Shown: positions 26,627 through 35,171 of the stretch, one piece after another | How the letters are laid out: each line of letters starts with the position of its first letter | Numbering within the stretch: position 1 is the stretch's first letter | Origin: Ectothiorhodospiraceae bacterium | Lineage (GTDB): Bacteria; Pseudomonadota; Gammaproteobacteria; SZUA-152 | Reading direction: 5' to 3' | DNA length: 51,894 nt | Assembly (NCBI GenBank): GCA_002401775.2 | Contig: NVUB02000004.1 | Coordinates: 1-51,894, forward strand | Program-made: the position numbers and the translations under genes | The notes under the pieces: generated by a model | Databases searched by the model: none | Told to the model about the DNA's origin: nothing | Seen by the model: the letters and a program-made list of their open reading frames with translations, nothing else

Positions 26627-28693
26627 CTATGAGACGGAGTCAAACCGGGAAATCAATTGGTCGCTGGGCATAGGACGGTCGTAAAAAAATCCTTGCGCGT
26701 TGTCACACCCGTGTTCCCGTAAAAAATCGGCCTGCTCCTCAGTTTCCACCCCTTCGGCAATAACCGAGAGGTTCAAGCGGTGCCCCATGGCAATAATCGT
26801 ATCGATAATAGCGGCATCATCTTCGCTTTTTATCACATCAGCCACAAATGACTGATCAATTTTTAAGACATCCAGCGGGAATTTTTTAAGGTAGCTTAGC
26901 GATGAATAGCCGGTTCCAAAATCATCAATAGCGATTCTCATGCCCATTCCATGGCATTCTTTCAATATATTTAACGCGACTTCCGGGTTTTCCATGACAC
27001 AACTTTCGGTGATTTCCAGCTCAATCATGCGAGGGTCAGTGCCACTTTCCTGGAGAATTTTACGGATCATATCCACCAGATTTTCATCCCGAAACTGGCG
27101 CGCCGATAAATTCACCGCAATAGGAATCTGTCCATACCCTCTTTTAGCCCAGTCTGCATGATCGCCGCAAGCTTGGCGCATTATCCAGGCTCCAACGGGC
27201 ACAATCAGCCCGGTTTCTTCCAGTACTGGAATAAATTTCCCCGGCAGCACCATTTCGCCTTCTTTGGCTTTCCAGCGAATTAACGCCTCTACTCCAATTA
27301 TTTTCCCCGTGGCCAGCGATAATTGGGGCTGATAATAAAGCTGGAATTCATTACGTTCCAGCGCACGGCGCAAGGCACTTTCCATCGTGAGCCGATCACT
27401 GGCATCGGCATGCATGGACTTTCGGTAAAACTGGAAGCTGGCACCGCCATCACGCTTGGCGGAATGCAAAGCGGTATCCGCAAACCGCGCCAACTCGTTA
27501 TACTCTGTTGCATCCCCCGGAAACAGAGAGACGCCTACGCTGGGAACCAAAAAAATCTCCTGCTCTTTCACCCGAAAAGGCTCGGCAAAGGCACCAATTA
27601 ACAACTGCACCATGCCGGACACATCCGTTTCATGATCCAGGTCAACCATAGTGATACCAAATTCATCGCCCACAAAACGGGCAACCAGATCCTGTTGACG
27701 CACACTACCCGATAGTCGCTGACCGACCTGCTGCAACAATGAATCACCGGCCTGATGCCCCAAGGTGTCATTGATGGTCCCGAAACGGTCCACATCAAGG
27801 TGTAAATAAGCGACGCGCTTACCGACACGGCGCGCACGCAACATGGCGCGTTTACAACGGTCCTGATACAAGGTTCGATTGGGTAAATCAGTTAACGCAT
27901 CGTAATACATCAAATGCTGTATGCGGTCTTCTGCCTGTTTTTGCTGGCTGAGGTCGGTAAACCCACCGATAAGATGAGTCACTTGTCCGCCATCATCATT
28001 CACCGTACTGATGGTCAGCCACTCGGGAAAAACTTCACCGCTTTTACGTCGGTTCCAGATTTCTCCTTGCCAATAGCCGTGATCGGTAATCGACTGCCAC
28101 ATTCCACGATAAAAATCCGCACCATGACGACCTGAAGCCAGAATATTGGGCTTCTGGCCGATAACCTCAGCCTCTGTATATCCAGTGATTTCAGTAAAGG
28201 CTTTATTGACGCGTAAAATATGCGCCTCATGGTCAGTGATCATCACGCCTTCAACGCTGGACTCAAACACCTTCGCGGACAAGCGCAGGTCTGCTTCTGC
28301 GCGACGCCTGGCCCGGCGCACTTCTGCCTCACGTAATTCTCGCTCTATGGCAGGAATCAGGCGTACCAGATTGTCTTTCATGATGTAATCGTGAGCACCT
28401 GCCTTCATCAGATCCACGGCGGTTTGCTCGCCCATGGCGCCGGAAATAACGATAAATGGCAGATCAATCTCCGTAGAACGTAACAATGCCAAGGCCGCAG
28501 GGCCACTGAATTCTGGCATGCTAAAATCGGAAAGAATAATATCCCAGTCACGCGCCTCCAAAGCAGCGCGCATGGTATCGGGCGTGTCTACCCGCTTATG
28601 AGAAGGCTCATAGCCCCCTTTTTTGAGTTGACGCAACGTTAATGCTGCATCATCCTCAGAATCTTCAACCAGCAATACCCGCAATAGCCCCAT
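26627..28693 (-). CDS. response regulator with PAS, degenerate GGDEF and EAL domains
   Basis: 688 residues: receiver (1-120, phospho-acceptor Asp56 in LSDFSMPEFSG), PAS/PAC (about 138-252), GGDEF-like (about 258-425) and EAL (about 435-680). The signature is VGDEF (341-345) rather than GGDEF, while the RQQD I-site motif before it is kept. The EAL side is canonical: EALIR (469-473), NLSARQF, LEITES, DDFGTGYSSL, KIDQSF and EGVET. The protein therefore probably hydrolyses c-di-GMP and may use the GGDEF-like domain for GTP or c-di-GMP sensing. It is the opposite of the 21723-23426 protein. The receiver and linker sequence (AGAHDYIMKDNL) is shared by both, indicating a common ancestor. Confidence 0.9.
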   Translation of the reverse strand: MGLLRVLLVEDSEDDAALTLRQLKKGGYEPSHKRVDTPDTMRAALEARDWDIILSDFSMPEFSGPAALALLRSTEIDLPFIVISGAMGEQTAVDLMKAGAHDYIMKDNLVRLIPAIERELREAEVRRARRRAEADLRLSAKVFESSVEGVMITDHEAHILRVNKAFTEITGYTEAEVIGQKPNILASGRHGADFYRGMWQSITDHGYWQGEIWNRRKSGEVFPEWLTISTVNDDGGQVTHLIGGFTDLSQQKQAEDRIQHLMYYDALTDLPNRTLYQDRCKRAMLRARRVGKRVAYLHLDVDRFGTINDTLGHQAGDSLLQQVGQRLSGSVRQQDLVARFVGDEFGITMVDLDHETDVSGMVQLLIGAFAEPFRVKEQEIFLVPSVGVSLFPGDATEYNELARFADTALHSAKRDGGASFQFYRKSMHADASDRLTMESALRRALERNEFQLYYQPQLSLATGKIIGVEALIRWKAKEGEMVLPGKFIPVLEETGLIVPVGAWIMRQACGDHADWAKRGYGQIPIAVNLSARQFRDENLVDMIRKILQESGTDPRMIELEITESCVMENPEVALNILKECHGMGMRIAIDDFGTGYSSLSYLKKFPLDVLKIDQSFVADVIKSEDDAAIIDTIIAMGHRLNLSVIAEGVETEEQADFLREHGCDNAQGFFYDRPMPSDQLISRFDSVS

Positions 28694-29216
28694 GTCACTC
28701 TATATCCTTGCCAATTGGCTCACTCCGTAAGCCTCATTACCAGCTAGAAACGCCAAAAACTATTGAGATGTCTACTACTCACAATACGATTCACCGTATG
28801 CCACAAAACCATGCCTATGTTGATGGCCAATAAGCCAGCCACCCCTCAATCATAGATACTCCAAGTCACTATTTCAGAAAACCTAAGCCACTATTTCAGA
28901 AAAGATGACTAAGCATCGGCACAATTCAGCCATTATTTAACCCCATTTATCGAAACCGACATATTCCCCGCTTACGCGCTGCCCGGTTATCGCGTTGATC
29001 GCAACACACTGATAGCAACACCCACGGCAATGGATTGAGCAAATTGTGAGCAATTTCTCAACCCCAGACTGAAATTGAAGCGCAAGCCTGATATCCTCGA
29101 ACCCGACACATTGAAACCTAACTACCGTAGTGTAGCGATATTTCCCAATAACTATTGATGATCGACCGCACACTAACCTATAGAAGACTCACTCCCAGAC
29201 TAGCTGCCATTTAACC
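28694..29216. other. intergenic region with a short direct repeat
   Basis: AAGYCACTATTTCAGAAAA occurs twice (28863-28881 and 28885-28903). Open frames here are short and not protein-like. The region separates two divergently transcribed genes, so it should hold promoters for both. I cannot pick a clear one. Confidence 0.45.
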
Positions 29217-29573
29217 ATGACGCCCTCTTCAAAACTCCCTTTTAAACTCCCTGAGTCACTCTTACTACTCGCCCTCACGCTATTGATGCTCAATGTTGCC
29301 TGGGCAGCAACTCCCGATACCAACAGCCTGAAATCCCAACAACATCGACTTGAATCACTGACGAATGAACTCGAAGCAGCATCTGAACACCGTCAACAAA
29401 CCACTCACCAGTTGAAACAGCTCAAACACAAACTTGACTGTAACTGGACATTAATCCGCGCCTACGAGGTCTGCGGGCAGCTTTATGGAGAAAACCCCGA
29501 CGAGCACGTTAAGTGTTCGTCAACGGCCAAGAATGATGTTCAGAGCTGTTTAAACCAGGGAGTAGCCGAGTAG
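29217..29573 (+). CDS. small exported coiled-coil protein
   Basis: 118 residues with a Sec signal peptide (hydrophobic core LLLLALTLLMLNV, cleavage after AWA at about residue 31). Residues 35-72 form a predicted coiled coil rich in Gln, Leu and Glu. The C-terminal 45 residues contain four Cys (DCNW, EVCGQ, VKCSS, QSCLN), consistent with two disulfides in the periplasm. Family not recognised. The gene stands alone, and the ribosome binding site is weak. Confidence 0.65.
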   Translation: MTPSSKLPFKLPESLLLLALTLLMLNVAWAATPDTNSLKSQQHRLESLTNELEAASEHRQQTTHQLKQLKHKLDCNWTLIRAYEVCGQLYGENPDEHVKCSSTAKNDVQSCLNQGVAE

Positions 29574-29831
29574 CGTACACTTCGGGCAGGGCATTCAGAG
29601 AAAAAACTGTGTTTAGAAATACTGGAAAATTCGTGATCCATACCGGATTTGTTATTCTAATTCTCAATAACTTTAAATAGGCTATTTTAAGAAAAATTAA
29701 CTGACGTTCCTAATAACCACTAGTATGAGTCCCGCTTACCTTCCTTGCAAGACCATCTATCACTGATAGTATTCTTCATTTTTGGTAAATAGCTGCATTA
29801 ACATGGCTACATCTTTCAATTAAAACACGGA

Positions 29832-30734
29832 TTATTTTTTCCAGTGAAAATCGTCTGGCAACCAGTGCATTTCATATGCCCCCTGGTTTGCAACAGATTG
29901 ATAAACAGGCTCAAGTAGCTGCTGCACTTCATCGACAATATGATTAAATTCTGTGTTATTATTCAAATTATTTTTATTTAAAAATGCCTTCCATTGAATT
30001 TTTTTGTCTTTATCATTTTTAAAATAATCACTAAATACATAAAGTGATTCAGCTGAAGTTTCAGTATTACGGCACACAAAAGTTGCCCTTACTGCCTGTG
30101 CAAGAATTATTCCTTCAAGCGGCATAGTGTGCGCAATAACACCAATATCATAGAAATCTTTCATTCGGCTATTGGCAAGGCCCAGCATCACCATCGCCTG
30201 AAATTTTTCTGCTATAACCGTATATACAGGATAAATTTTTAATTATGCGGACGGTAAGTCAAGAAAAGATGGTAGTAGTGCTTCTTTGGCTTCAGGCACC
30301 ACTGCATCGCCATAGCCAATATCAACCTGAAATGGAATGTGAGCTTTGGCAAGGTCAGCAAACCCAGTCAAGCGTACGCCAGGATAATCAGCATCTTCTT
30401 TAATTTCGACACCTTTTAAAGACTCTATATCGAATAGCAAACCATCCGCTTTATCCTGACTGATAATTTTTTGGAAAACTTCAACAAGGTGTGAAACATC
30501 ATTTTCGCCAAAATTTAACAGATCTATATCGCGCGTCGGCCGATGAAAATTCTTATTCCACACCCAAAACAGCAATGCGCCTTTCAGTAAAAACTGCCCT
30601 GCGTATGCACTGCACCCCAAACGATACAACAGCCGCTGCATAACGTACTGCCTGAGAACAAAATCGAAATCTTCCAGCCGCTCACGGGCAAGATTACGTA
30701 ATTTTTGCCGTACCGATGCAGCAACATCTTTCAT
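29832..30734 (-). pseudogene. AbiEii toxin gene interrupted by an in-frame stop
   Basis: The ATG at 30734 overlaps the antitoxin stop (ATGA), as usual for AbiE pairs. The first part encodes the nucleotidyltransferase core with LLKGALLFWVW, RPTRDIDLL (catalytic acidic pair) and PFQVDIGYGDA. After LPSFLDLPSA comes TAA (30243-30245). The same frame then continues with LKIYPVYTVIAEKFQAMV and LGLANSRMKDFYDI, the family's C-terminal half, up to 29832. Without the stop it is one normal-length AbiEii protein. A single nonsense change therefore removes the C-terminal motif containing KDFYD. AbiEii toxins transfer nucleotides to targets and block growth. This copy is probably inactive unless the stop is read through or the window has a sequencing error. 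Confidence 0.85.
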
Positions 30735-31336
30735 ACAAGACTCTCTATATACGGTTGCATGACCTTTCTTACTCGACAAATATCTGCATAGCGATACAGC
30801 TCATCCATGGTAAACCTATGCCCAGCCCAACCTTCGCGCAATGCTTCCAACGCCACATCAAGACCAACTTTATTTCTATATTTAAAGCAATCAGCAACTG
30901 TCTTGGCTAGGCAAAAAACGTTAACTGAAACACCATCCAGCGAATGCACCTCAACCCCGGCATGTAGCGTCACACTAGACATGGTGACAAAACGCACAGG
31001 GGGGTAGTAAATCTCAGGCCGCCAGCTCTTGCGATCAATCGCAAGCCAAATTTGATGGGGGTTTTGAGTGGTTATATTGTGATAATTGAGGGCTGATAGT
31101 AAAGCCACTACTCCCTTGGGAACCAGTTTGCCAATTTCGACCAGCGATTGATGCCGCCCCATGTCTTTACCTGGCCACTGGTACAGCCCCCGGCCAACCC
31201 GGTCTATTACACCTTCTTTAGCCAAAATATAAAGATAGTCTTTCGACAGTTCTTGCTCCGTCAGGTCTTTAGGCCTGACAATCGGCCGAGCCCTAACCAG
31301 ATTGATAACCTGTTGACGTTTGGATTTCTTGATCAT
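30731..31336 (-). CDS. abiEi: AbiEi-type antitoxin / autorepressor
   Basis: 201 residues. The N-terminal winged helix (RPKDLTEQELSKDYLYILAKEGVIDRVGRGLYQWPG) and the C-terminal AbiEi region (ALLSALNYHNITTQNPHQIWLAI, and LAKTVADCFKYRNKVGLDVALEALREG) are complete. AbiEi proteins repress their operon and counteract AbiEii without direct binding (type IV toxin-antitoxin, phage abortive infection). Its stop overlaps the toxin start by four bases. The upstream palindrome at 31355-31382 is the likely operator. The antitoxin is intact although the toxin is not. Confidence 0.9.
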   Translation of the reverse strand: MIKKSKRQQVINLVRARPIVRPKDLTEQELSKDYLYILAKEGVIDRVGRGLYQWPGKDMGRHQSLVEIGKLVPKGVVALLSALNYHNITTQNPHQIWLAIDRKSWRPEIYYPPVRFVTMSSVTLHAGVEVHSLDGVSVNVFCLAKTVADCFKYRNKVGLDVALEALREGWAGHRFTMDELYRYADICRVRKVMQPYIESLV

Positions 31337-31354
31337 CCCACCATTTTATTATTT

Positions 31355-31382
31355 CCTCGGCACTTGTCAATATATGCCGAGG
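31355..31382 (-). promoter_or_regulatory. AbiE operator flanking the -35 box
   Basis: CCTCGGCA (31355-31362) and TGCCGAGG (31375-31382) are perfect 8-bp arms 12 bases apart. On the minus strand TTGACA lies between them (31370-31365), so an AbiEi dimer bound here would cover the -35 box. AbiEi is known to repress through inverted repeats upstream of the operon. Confidence 0.7.
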
Positions 31383-31512
31383 TTTTAATAAATTTTACGC
31401 ATTTAATTTTCGCTAACCAAAACCTTTTGTATTCATATTGGCGTTGGTATTAACCAGCGAAAAAATCACGGGCATTCATCTTATGCATACTCAACCCCCA
31501 TGTACGTAAACA

Positions 31513-31580
31513 TTCCGTACACCTTGACCCAATAGTCAATAAGGACTATATTTTCCACATGATACGGAAGTACTCCGTAC
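31513..31580 (+). promoter_or_regulatory. promoter and operator of the TacA/TacT-like operon
   Basis: TTGACC (31524-31529), a 17-base spacer and TATATT (31547-31552) form a good sigma70 promoter. The motif TCCGTAC occurs on both sides (31514-31520 and 31574-31580), and TACGGAAGTACTCCGTA (about 31563-31579) is a near palindrome just after the -10. This suits binding by the ribbon-helix-helix antitoxin, which represses its own operon in this family. Confidence 0.7.
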
Positions 31581-31601
31581 AGACATATTTGGAGAATAAT
31601 A

Positions 31602-31871
31602 GTGGCCACCACTCGACTTGATATGAGGCTAGATGAAGAAATTAAAACCAAGGCTGAAAAAGCCTCCGCATTGCTGGGTATGAAAAGCCTAACAGAGTAC
31701 GTCGTCAGACTGATGGATAATGATGCTACGCAAGTGATTGCAGAACACGAAAGCATTACCGTTAAGGATAATGCTTTCGATCGTTTTATTAACGCCTGTG
31801 ATAAAGCTGGACAGCCCAATAATGCCTTAGTTGAAGCTGCTGCATTTACCAAAGGCCAGGGAATCAAGTGA
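31602..31871 (+). CDS. TacA/DUF1778-type antitoxin (ribbon-helix-helix)
   Basis: 89 residues starting at GTG, seven bases after GGAG. The N-terminal RHH reads TTRLDMRLDEEIKTKAEKAS, then LLGMKSLTEYVVRLM, the standard DUF1778 pattern. The C-terminal part (about 55-89) is the segment that wraps and blocks the acetyltransferase in this family. Its last codon overlaps the start of the GNAT gene by four bases. Autoregulation by the RHH domain is expected. Confidence 0.9.
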   Translation: MATTRLDMRLDEEIKTKAEKASALLGMKSLTEYVVRLMDNDATQVIAEHESITVKDNAFDRFINACDKAGQPNNALVEAAAFTKGQGIK

Positions 31872-32398
31872 ACTGGTCGGATACGTTTGTTGAACTAAAT
31901 AAAGCAATACATGACCGAGTGTCATTTGATTGTGGTGAAGAAGCACTAAACACTTTCCTTCATACACAAGCCGCTAAGCATATGGAGGTGGGGGTAAGCA
32001 GAACAATGTTGCTTCCAGCCTCTGCCCCGCTTCCCGATGGAAAATATCCAATTTGCGCATTTTATACTATCGCCCCCAGCACGATTAACAGAGAAACATT
32101 ACCTGAAGCCTTAGCAAAAAAACGGCCACATTATCCGGTACCGGTATTTCTGCTTGCTCAATTGGCGGTGCATTCAGAATATCAAAACCGGGGGTTAGGA
32201 AAAATTACTCTTATAAAAGCGCTTGAGTATTTGCTCGATGTGAATGCCCACATGAGAGCTTATGCCATTATCGTTGATTGTTTGAACGAAGACGCAGAGC
32301 AGTTCTATTCAAAGTATGGCTTTGAGGAATTATGCAAATACAATGGTAGAACGCGGATGTTTATTCCAATGAAAACGGTTGCACAATTATTTTCATAA
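31868..32398 (+). CDS. TacT-type GNAT acetyltransferase toxin
   Basis: 176 residues, normal for the family. It has the acetyl-CoA loop QNRGLGK (106-112), the strand before it (VFLLAQLAVH) and the C-terminal FYSKYGF (146-152) with the Tyr that serves as general acid in TacT/AtaT relatives. Such toxins acetylate the amino group of aminoacyl-tRNAs and stop translation. It also has CGEEALNTFLHTQA near the N-terminus, typical of the group. It is coupled to the upstream antitoxin, and no disrupting change is visible. Confidence 0.9.
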   Translation: MNWSDTFVELNKAIHDRVSFDCGEEALNTFLHTQAAKHMEVGVSRTMLLPASAPLPDGKYPICAFYTIAPSTINRETLPEALAKKRPHYPVPVFLLAQLAVHSEYQNRGLGKITLIKALEYLLDVNAHMRAYAIIVDCLNEDAEQFYSKYGFEELCKYNGRTRMFIPMKTVAQLFS

Positions 32399-32503
32399 GA
32401 AATACCAACGCTGGTCGCACATTATGCATGGAACTTTAAGCGTGGCGTATGCCCTCTTAAATATATAGTTTTTAAGAAAACCACACCCAGACCGCCTGAA
32501 TTG

Positions 32504-32950
32504 TTAAGCTGCTGCCTGCCAGCCATTTCCAGTTCCTTCCAATTCCATCCTTTCTTTATGGGCATCTATATTCAAATCACTAAGGTGCTCAAGCATTTCG
32601 CGCACCTCGCCCTTTTCAACGCTATCCTGGTAAAGCACTCGCAACATTTTATCAGCAGGCCCTGATATTTTGCCTCGCCCAGATTCCCAACGCCTAATAG
32701 ACGGCTCAGTAATACCAAGAATTCTTGCTAAATGCTTTTGTGATAAATCCATTTCTTTACGAAGAAAACGAATTTCTCGATCTGAGAGAATAGCCTGCCC
32801 ACAAATTATACTTAGCCCGATTACCCGATGCAGGTCTTCAATGTTATGAATTGAAGTTGCTACTCCATCAGGAGTATCAACTTCATCAAAGCCATTTCGT
32901 AAATATATACCTTCTAAACCGCATGTTGTATAAGAAAATAAACTGTCCAT
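32504..32950 (-). CDS. HTH antitoxin of a DUF4258 pair
   Basis: 148 residues from the ATG at 32950, preceded by AAGGTGA at good spacing. The GTG three codons upstream lies inside that site. The N-terminal 55 residues are family-specific. Residues about 58-115 are a Cro/XRE-type HTH (LRKEMDLSQKHLARILGITEPSIRRWESGRGKI) with a GPADKMLRVLYQD helix after it. The arrangement matches antitoxins encoded next to small DUF4258 proteins. It starts 35 bases after the DUF4258 gene, which is toxin-first order. It probably represses through the palindrome at 33345-33359. Confidence 0.75.
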   Translation of the reverse strand: MDSLFSYTTCGLEGIYLRNGFDEVDTPDGVATSIHNIEDLHRVIGLSIICGQAILSDREIRFLRKEMDLSQKHLARILGITEPSIRRWESGRGKISGPADKMLRVLYQDSVEKGEVREMLEHLSDLNIDAHKERMELEGTGNGWQAAA

Positions 32951-32985
32951 TTCTATCACCTTGAAGATTAAAACTCCGTTTTTTG

Positions 32986-33309
32986 TTAATTTAAAAATGT
33001 GGTTATGACTAAAATTCTGTTACCTTCAGCGTCATGTGCGAGTTCGATAACCGTTGCAATTTCTTCGCCCAATGGAACCCCCTCCATCCGCATTTCCCAA
33101 TTTCCTGTCATATTTCTAGATGAACCTTCAGTCACACGGCCAGACTTCAAGCATCTTAAAATTTGCAGTCGTGTTATACCTCGCTCTTCCATGCGCCTGA
33201 TTGAGTGAGGTGTGAAAAACACCCGGCTAGAAATTTCAGCGATAGTCTTAATTATTGGACGTGCCGAGTGAGGCGTTAGGTTTAATTCGGTAACATTTTC
33301 GGCTGTCAC
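32986..33309 (-). CDS. DUF4258 protein, putative toxin
   Basis: 107 residues from GTG with AAGGAA five bases upstream. The DUF4258 core is visible: FTPHSIRRMEERGITRLQILRCLKSGRV (32-59), then GNWEMRMEG, then a strand rich in Val/Ile ending RILVITTFL. Proteins of this group resemble RelE/BrnT-like small toxins and pair with HTH antitoxins. The target is not established, and an RNase role is plausible by fold analogy only. Confidence 0.75.
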   Translation of the reverse strand: MTAENVTELNLTPHSARPIIKTIAEISSRVFFTPHSIRRMEERGITRLQILRCLKSGRVTEGSSRNMTGNWEMRMEGVPLGEEIATVIELAHDAEGNRILVITTFLN

Positions 33310-33344
33310 ATGAATTCCTTTTCAGTGGAATTAGCGGCCCTTAC

Positions 33345-33378
33345 CGTTAATCATTAACGCTTTTATGCGGCTAGTCAA
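33345..33378 (-). promoter_or_regulatory. promoter with palindromic operator for the DUF4258 operon
   Basis: On the minus strand TTGACT (33378-33373), 17 bases and AATGAT (33355-33350). The -10 lies inside the palindrome CGTTAA-TCA-TTAACG (33345-33359). Repressor binding would hide the -10. Confidence 0.65.
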
Positions 33379-34152
33379 GCACCTAAAGGGGGATTACGGG
33401 AAAGTTGTCACGAATTTCTAATACTTAAAGACAGGCAAAAGCTAGTCGCTCCAACGCAACCATAAGCGATTATCTGGTGTTATCTGATTGTGGTGGTACC
33501 GGACAGTTTAGAGAATAACCGAGAGAAAATATATCACTAACCTATTGAAAAAATTATCATTATTTCATGTGTGGCGAAGAAGGAGATGCTTGCTGGGTCA
33601 TCCATTTCACGTGTTAACATTTTTCCGAATCAAGCCAAACATCATCCGTTCAGGGAATATCACCTATTTAAAGGAATTAATCATACTAAATCCTCGTAAA
33701 TCTCAAGTCTTTCTTGAGATTAGCCGTATTCTCACCATATTTCCCGTTGGGTTCGTCGCATTTTTCTCTATGGAGTAGAACTGACACATTTTAAAACACC
33801 CACAAGATCCTATTTATTCCCCATACAAGTCCATCTCTCACCATTACTTTCCGACTTTTTGGGAAAATGGCATCGAATAATATGGCTCCACTAGACGGCA
33901 CCTACCCTAAAGGGCTTCGCCCCCTTTTGTGCAATGGGCTGGCGAAAGGATGAAACCGGGCACTGGATAGAGTCACGGCCACGTGGGCTTTAATTACTCA
34001 TATTCACAACAACAAATGGCAAGGAATCTTTGAAGGTCAATTCAAGATCAGTTCAAGATGAAAATGAAGCTATTCACAAGCTTTCTCAAGGAGAAACACG
34101 CTAATCGGCCAATAAATACAGTATTTTACACATTGTGCAGAAACAGAACACT
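33379..34152. other. intergenic region without a supported gene
   Basis: It contains a 77-codon open frame (33545-33778) without a ribosome binding site and with poor composition. It also contains an AAAGGGCTTCGCCCCCTTT imperfect hairpin near 33909-33927, followed by TT. The remainder shows nothing I can interpret. Confidence 0.45.
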
Positions 34153-34230
34153 ATCATAACTTGCTGTATTAGTTATGATTATTGCCTAAAACGGCTCTTT
34201 TAAAGAAATATACTTATCATCTGATGATAA
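34153..34230 (+). promoter_or_regulatory. two palindromes upstream of the TumE-like gene
   Basis: ATCATAACT..AGTTATGAT (34153-34179, 9-bp arms, 9-base loop) and TTATCATC-T-GATGATAA (34214-34230, 8-bp arms) are both perfect. They lie 100 and 23 bases before the start codon. Both contain an ATCATAA-like core, so one repressor, probably the TumA-like protein, could bind both. Confidence 0.6.
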
Positions 34231-34252
34231 CAATGAGAGAATATACGCTATT

Positions 34253-34615
34253 ATGAGTACAGATAAAGGACTGGATTATTTATTGGATCTGGATGGCCAA
34301 ATACTCGCCCAGGAAGATGGGAGCTGGATCAAAATTGAGGCCAGGTTACTTGATGAACCAACCAAGGAATGCCCCCATCGCATCAGCTATTGTTTAACGC
34401 TGCATGATCGTTTCGGTGAAAGGCTTTTAGGGTTTGATAACGCCCACCCTATTAAAGCCCAAAAACGTGGGCGCTTCACGGGCTGGCGAAGTGTATATGA
34501 CCATAAACACAGGCACCCAAATGATAAGGGTGTGCCGTATACATTTGAATCGGCTGAACAATTATTGAGTGACTTTTTTGCGGAAGCAGACAAGATACTT
34601 AAAACAAAGAAATAA
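34253..34615 (+). CDS. TumE/DUF6516-type toxin
   Basis: 120 residues. It matches the DUF6516 (TumE) pattern: LLDLDGQILAQEDGSWIKIEA at the start, ISYCLTLHDRFGERLLGFDNAH in the middle, and YDHKHRHPNDKG with conserved His residues before a C-terminal helix. TumE is the toxin of a toxin-antitoxin pair, and its enzymatic activity is not settled as far as I know. The partner follows after 26 bases. The ribosome binding site is weak. Confidence 0.8.
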   Translation: MSTDKGLDYLLDLDGQILAQEDGSWIKIEARLLDEPTKECPHRISYCLTLHDRFGERLLGFDNAHPIKAQKRGRFTGWRSVYDHKHRHPNDKGVPYTFESAEQLLSDFFAEADKILKTKK

Positions 34616-34641
34616 CGAATTTACGTAATACAGGTCAAGTC

Positions 34642-34992
34642 ATGAAAAAAATCATTATAGGCATCATGTCTCAAAACAACATCAGGAAAAGAGTGCTTGA
34701 TATTGCTCGGGGAAACTACAAGCCTAAAAAAAATGAACCCAAAGTTTGGTTCCCTTCGATGAAATCAGTTGCAGAAGTGTTGAGCGACCAAAATCGTGCA
34801 TTGCTAAAAATGATTGCAGAAATGCAGCCCGAATCCCTAACTGAACTTGCCGCTGCCTCTGGCCGTCAACCGAGTAACTTGTCCCGCACATTAAAAACAA
34901 TGGAGCACTACGGATTCGTTGAACTTCAACGGGAGAATAAAGCCGTCAAGCCGGTTGCTATCGCAACTGAATTTGAGATTCATGCTGTATGA
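34642..34992 (+). CDS. TumA-type antitoxin with winged HTH
   Basis: 116 residues, or 108 from the Met at codon 9. The central part is a MarR/ArsR-like winged HTH (LLKMIAEMQPESLTELAAASGRQPSNLSRTLKTMEHYGFVEL), as in the HVO_A0114-type regulators that accompany TumE. The C-terminal 20 residues form the end of the wing. It probably represses the operon via the palindromes at 34153-34230 and neutralises the toxin. Confidence 0.8.
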   Translation: MKKIIIGIMSQNNIRKRVLDIARGNYKPKKNEPKVWFPSMKSVAEVLSDQNRALLKMIAEMQPESLTELAAASGRQPSNLSRTLKTMEHYGFVELQRENKAVKPVAIATEFEIHAV

Positions 34993-35027
34993 CGTCTGGG
35001 TAGACAAGCGTAGTGACTGAACGCCTC

Positions 35028-35171
35028 TTATTTTATCGCTTTTCTATAACCAAGTGCTTCCCATTGCTCGACACAACGATCAACCTGAAGGCCTGACATA
35101 AAAGCACCCGTCATCATTTCCTCATTCGCAGTAACTTCGCATTTCTGAACATCGCCTTTGTCATTTTGCAT
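35028..35171 (-). CDS. possible 47-residue protein
   Basis: An ATG-TAA frame of 48 codons on the minus strand. The product is acidic then basic, with two Cys, and has a helix-like end (VDRCVEQWEALGYRKAIK) that looks protein-like. There is no ribosome binding site, and it overlaps the start of the XRE frame on the other strand by 14 bases. Family not recognised. Confidence 0.3.
   Translation of the reverse strand: MQNDKGDVQKCEVTANEEMMTGAFMSGLQVDRCVEQWEALGYRKAIK

Noticed and set aside
28937-29173. 78-residue minus-strand ORF
   Set aside because: No start context and atypical Cys-rich composition in an intergenic region.
31481-31867. 128-residue minus-strand ORF
   Set aside because: Antisense to the TacA-like antitoxin gene, which has a promoter, a ribosome binding site and family motifs.
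33545-33778. 77-residue ORF
   Set aside because: No ribosome binding site and not protein-like. It lies in a gene-poor AT-rich gap.
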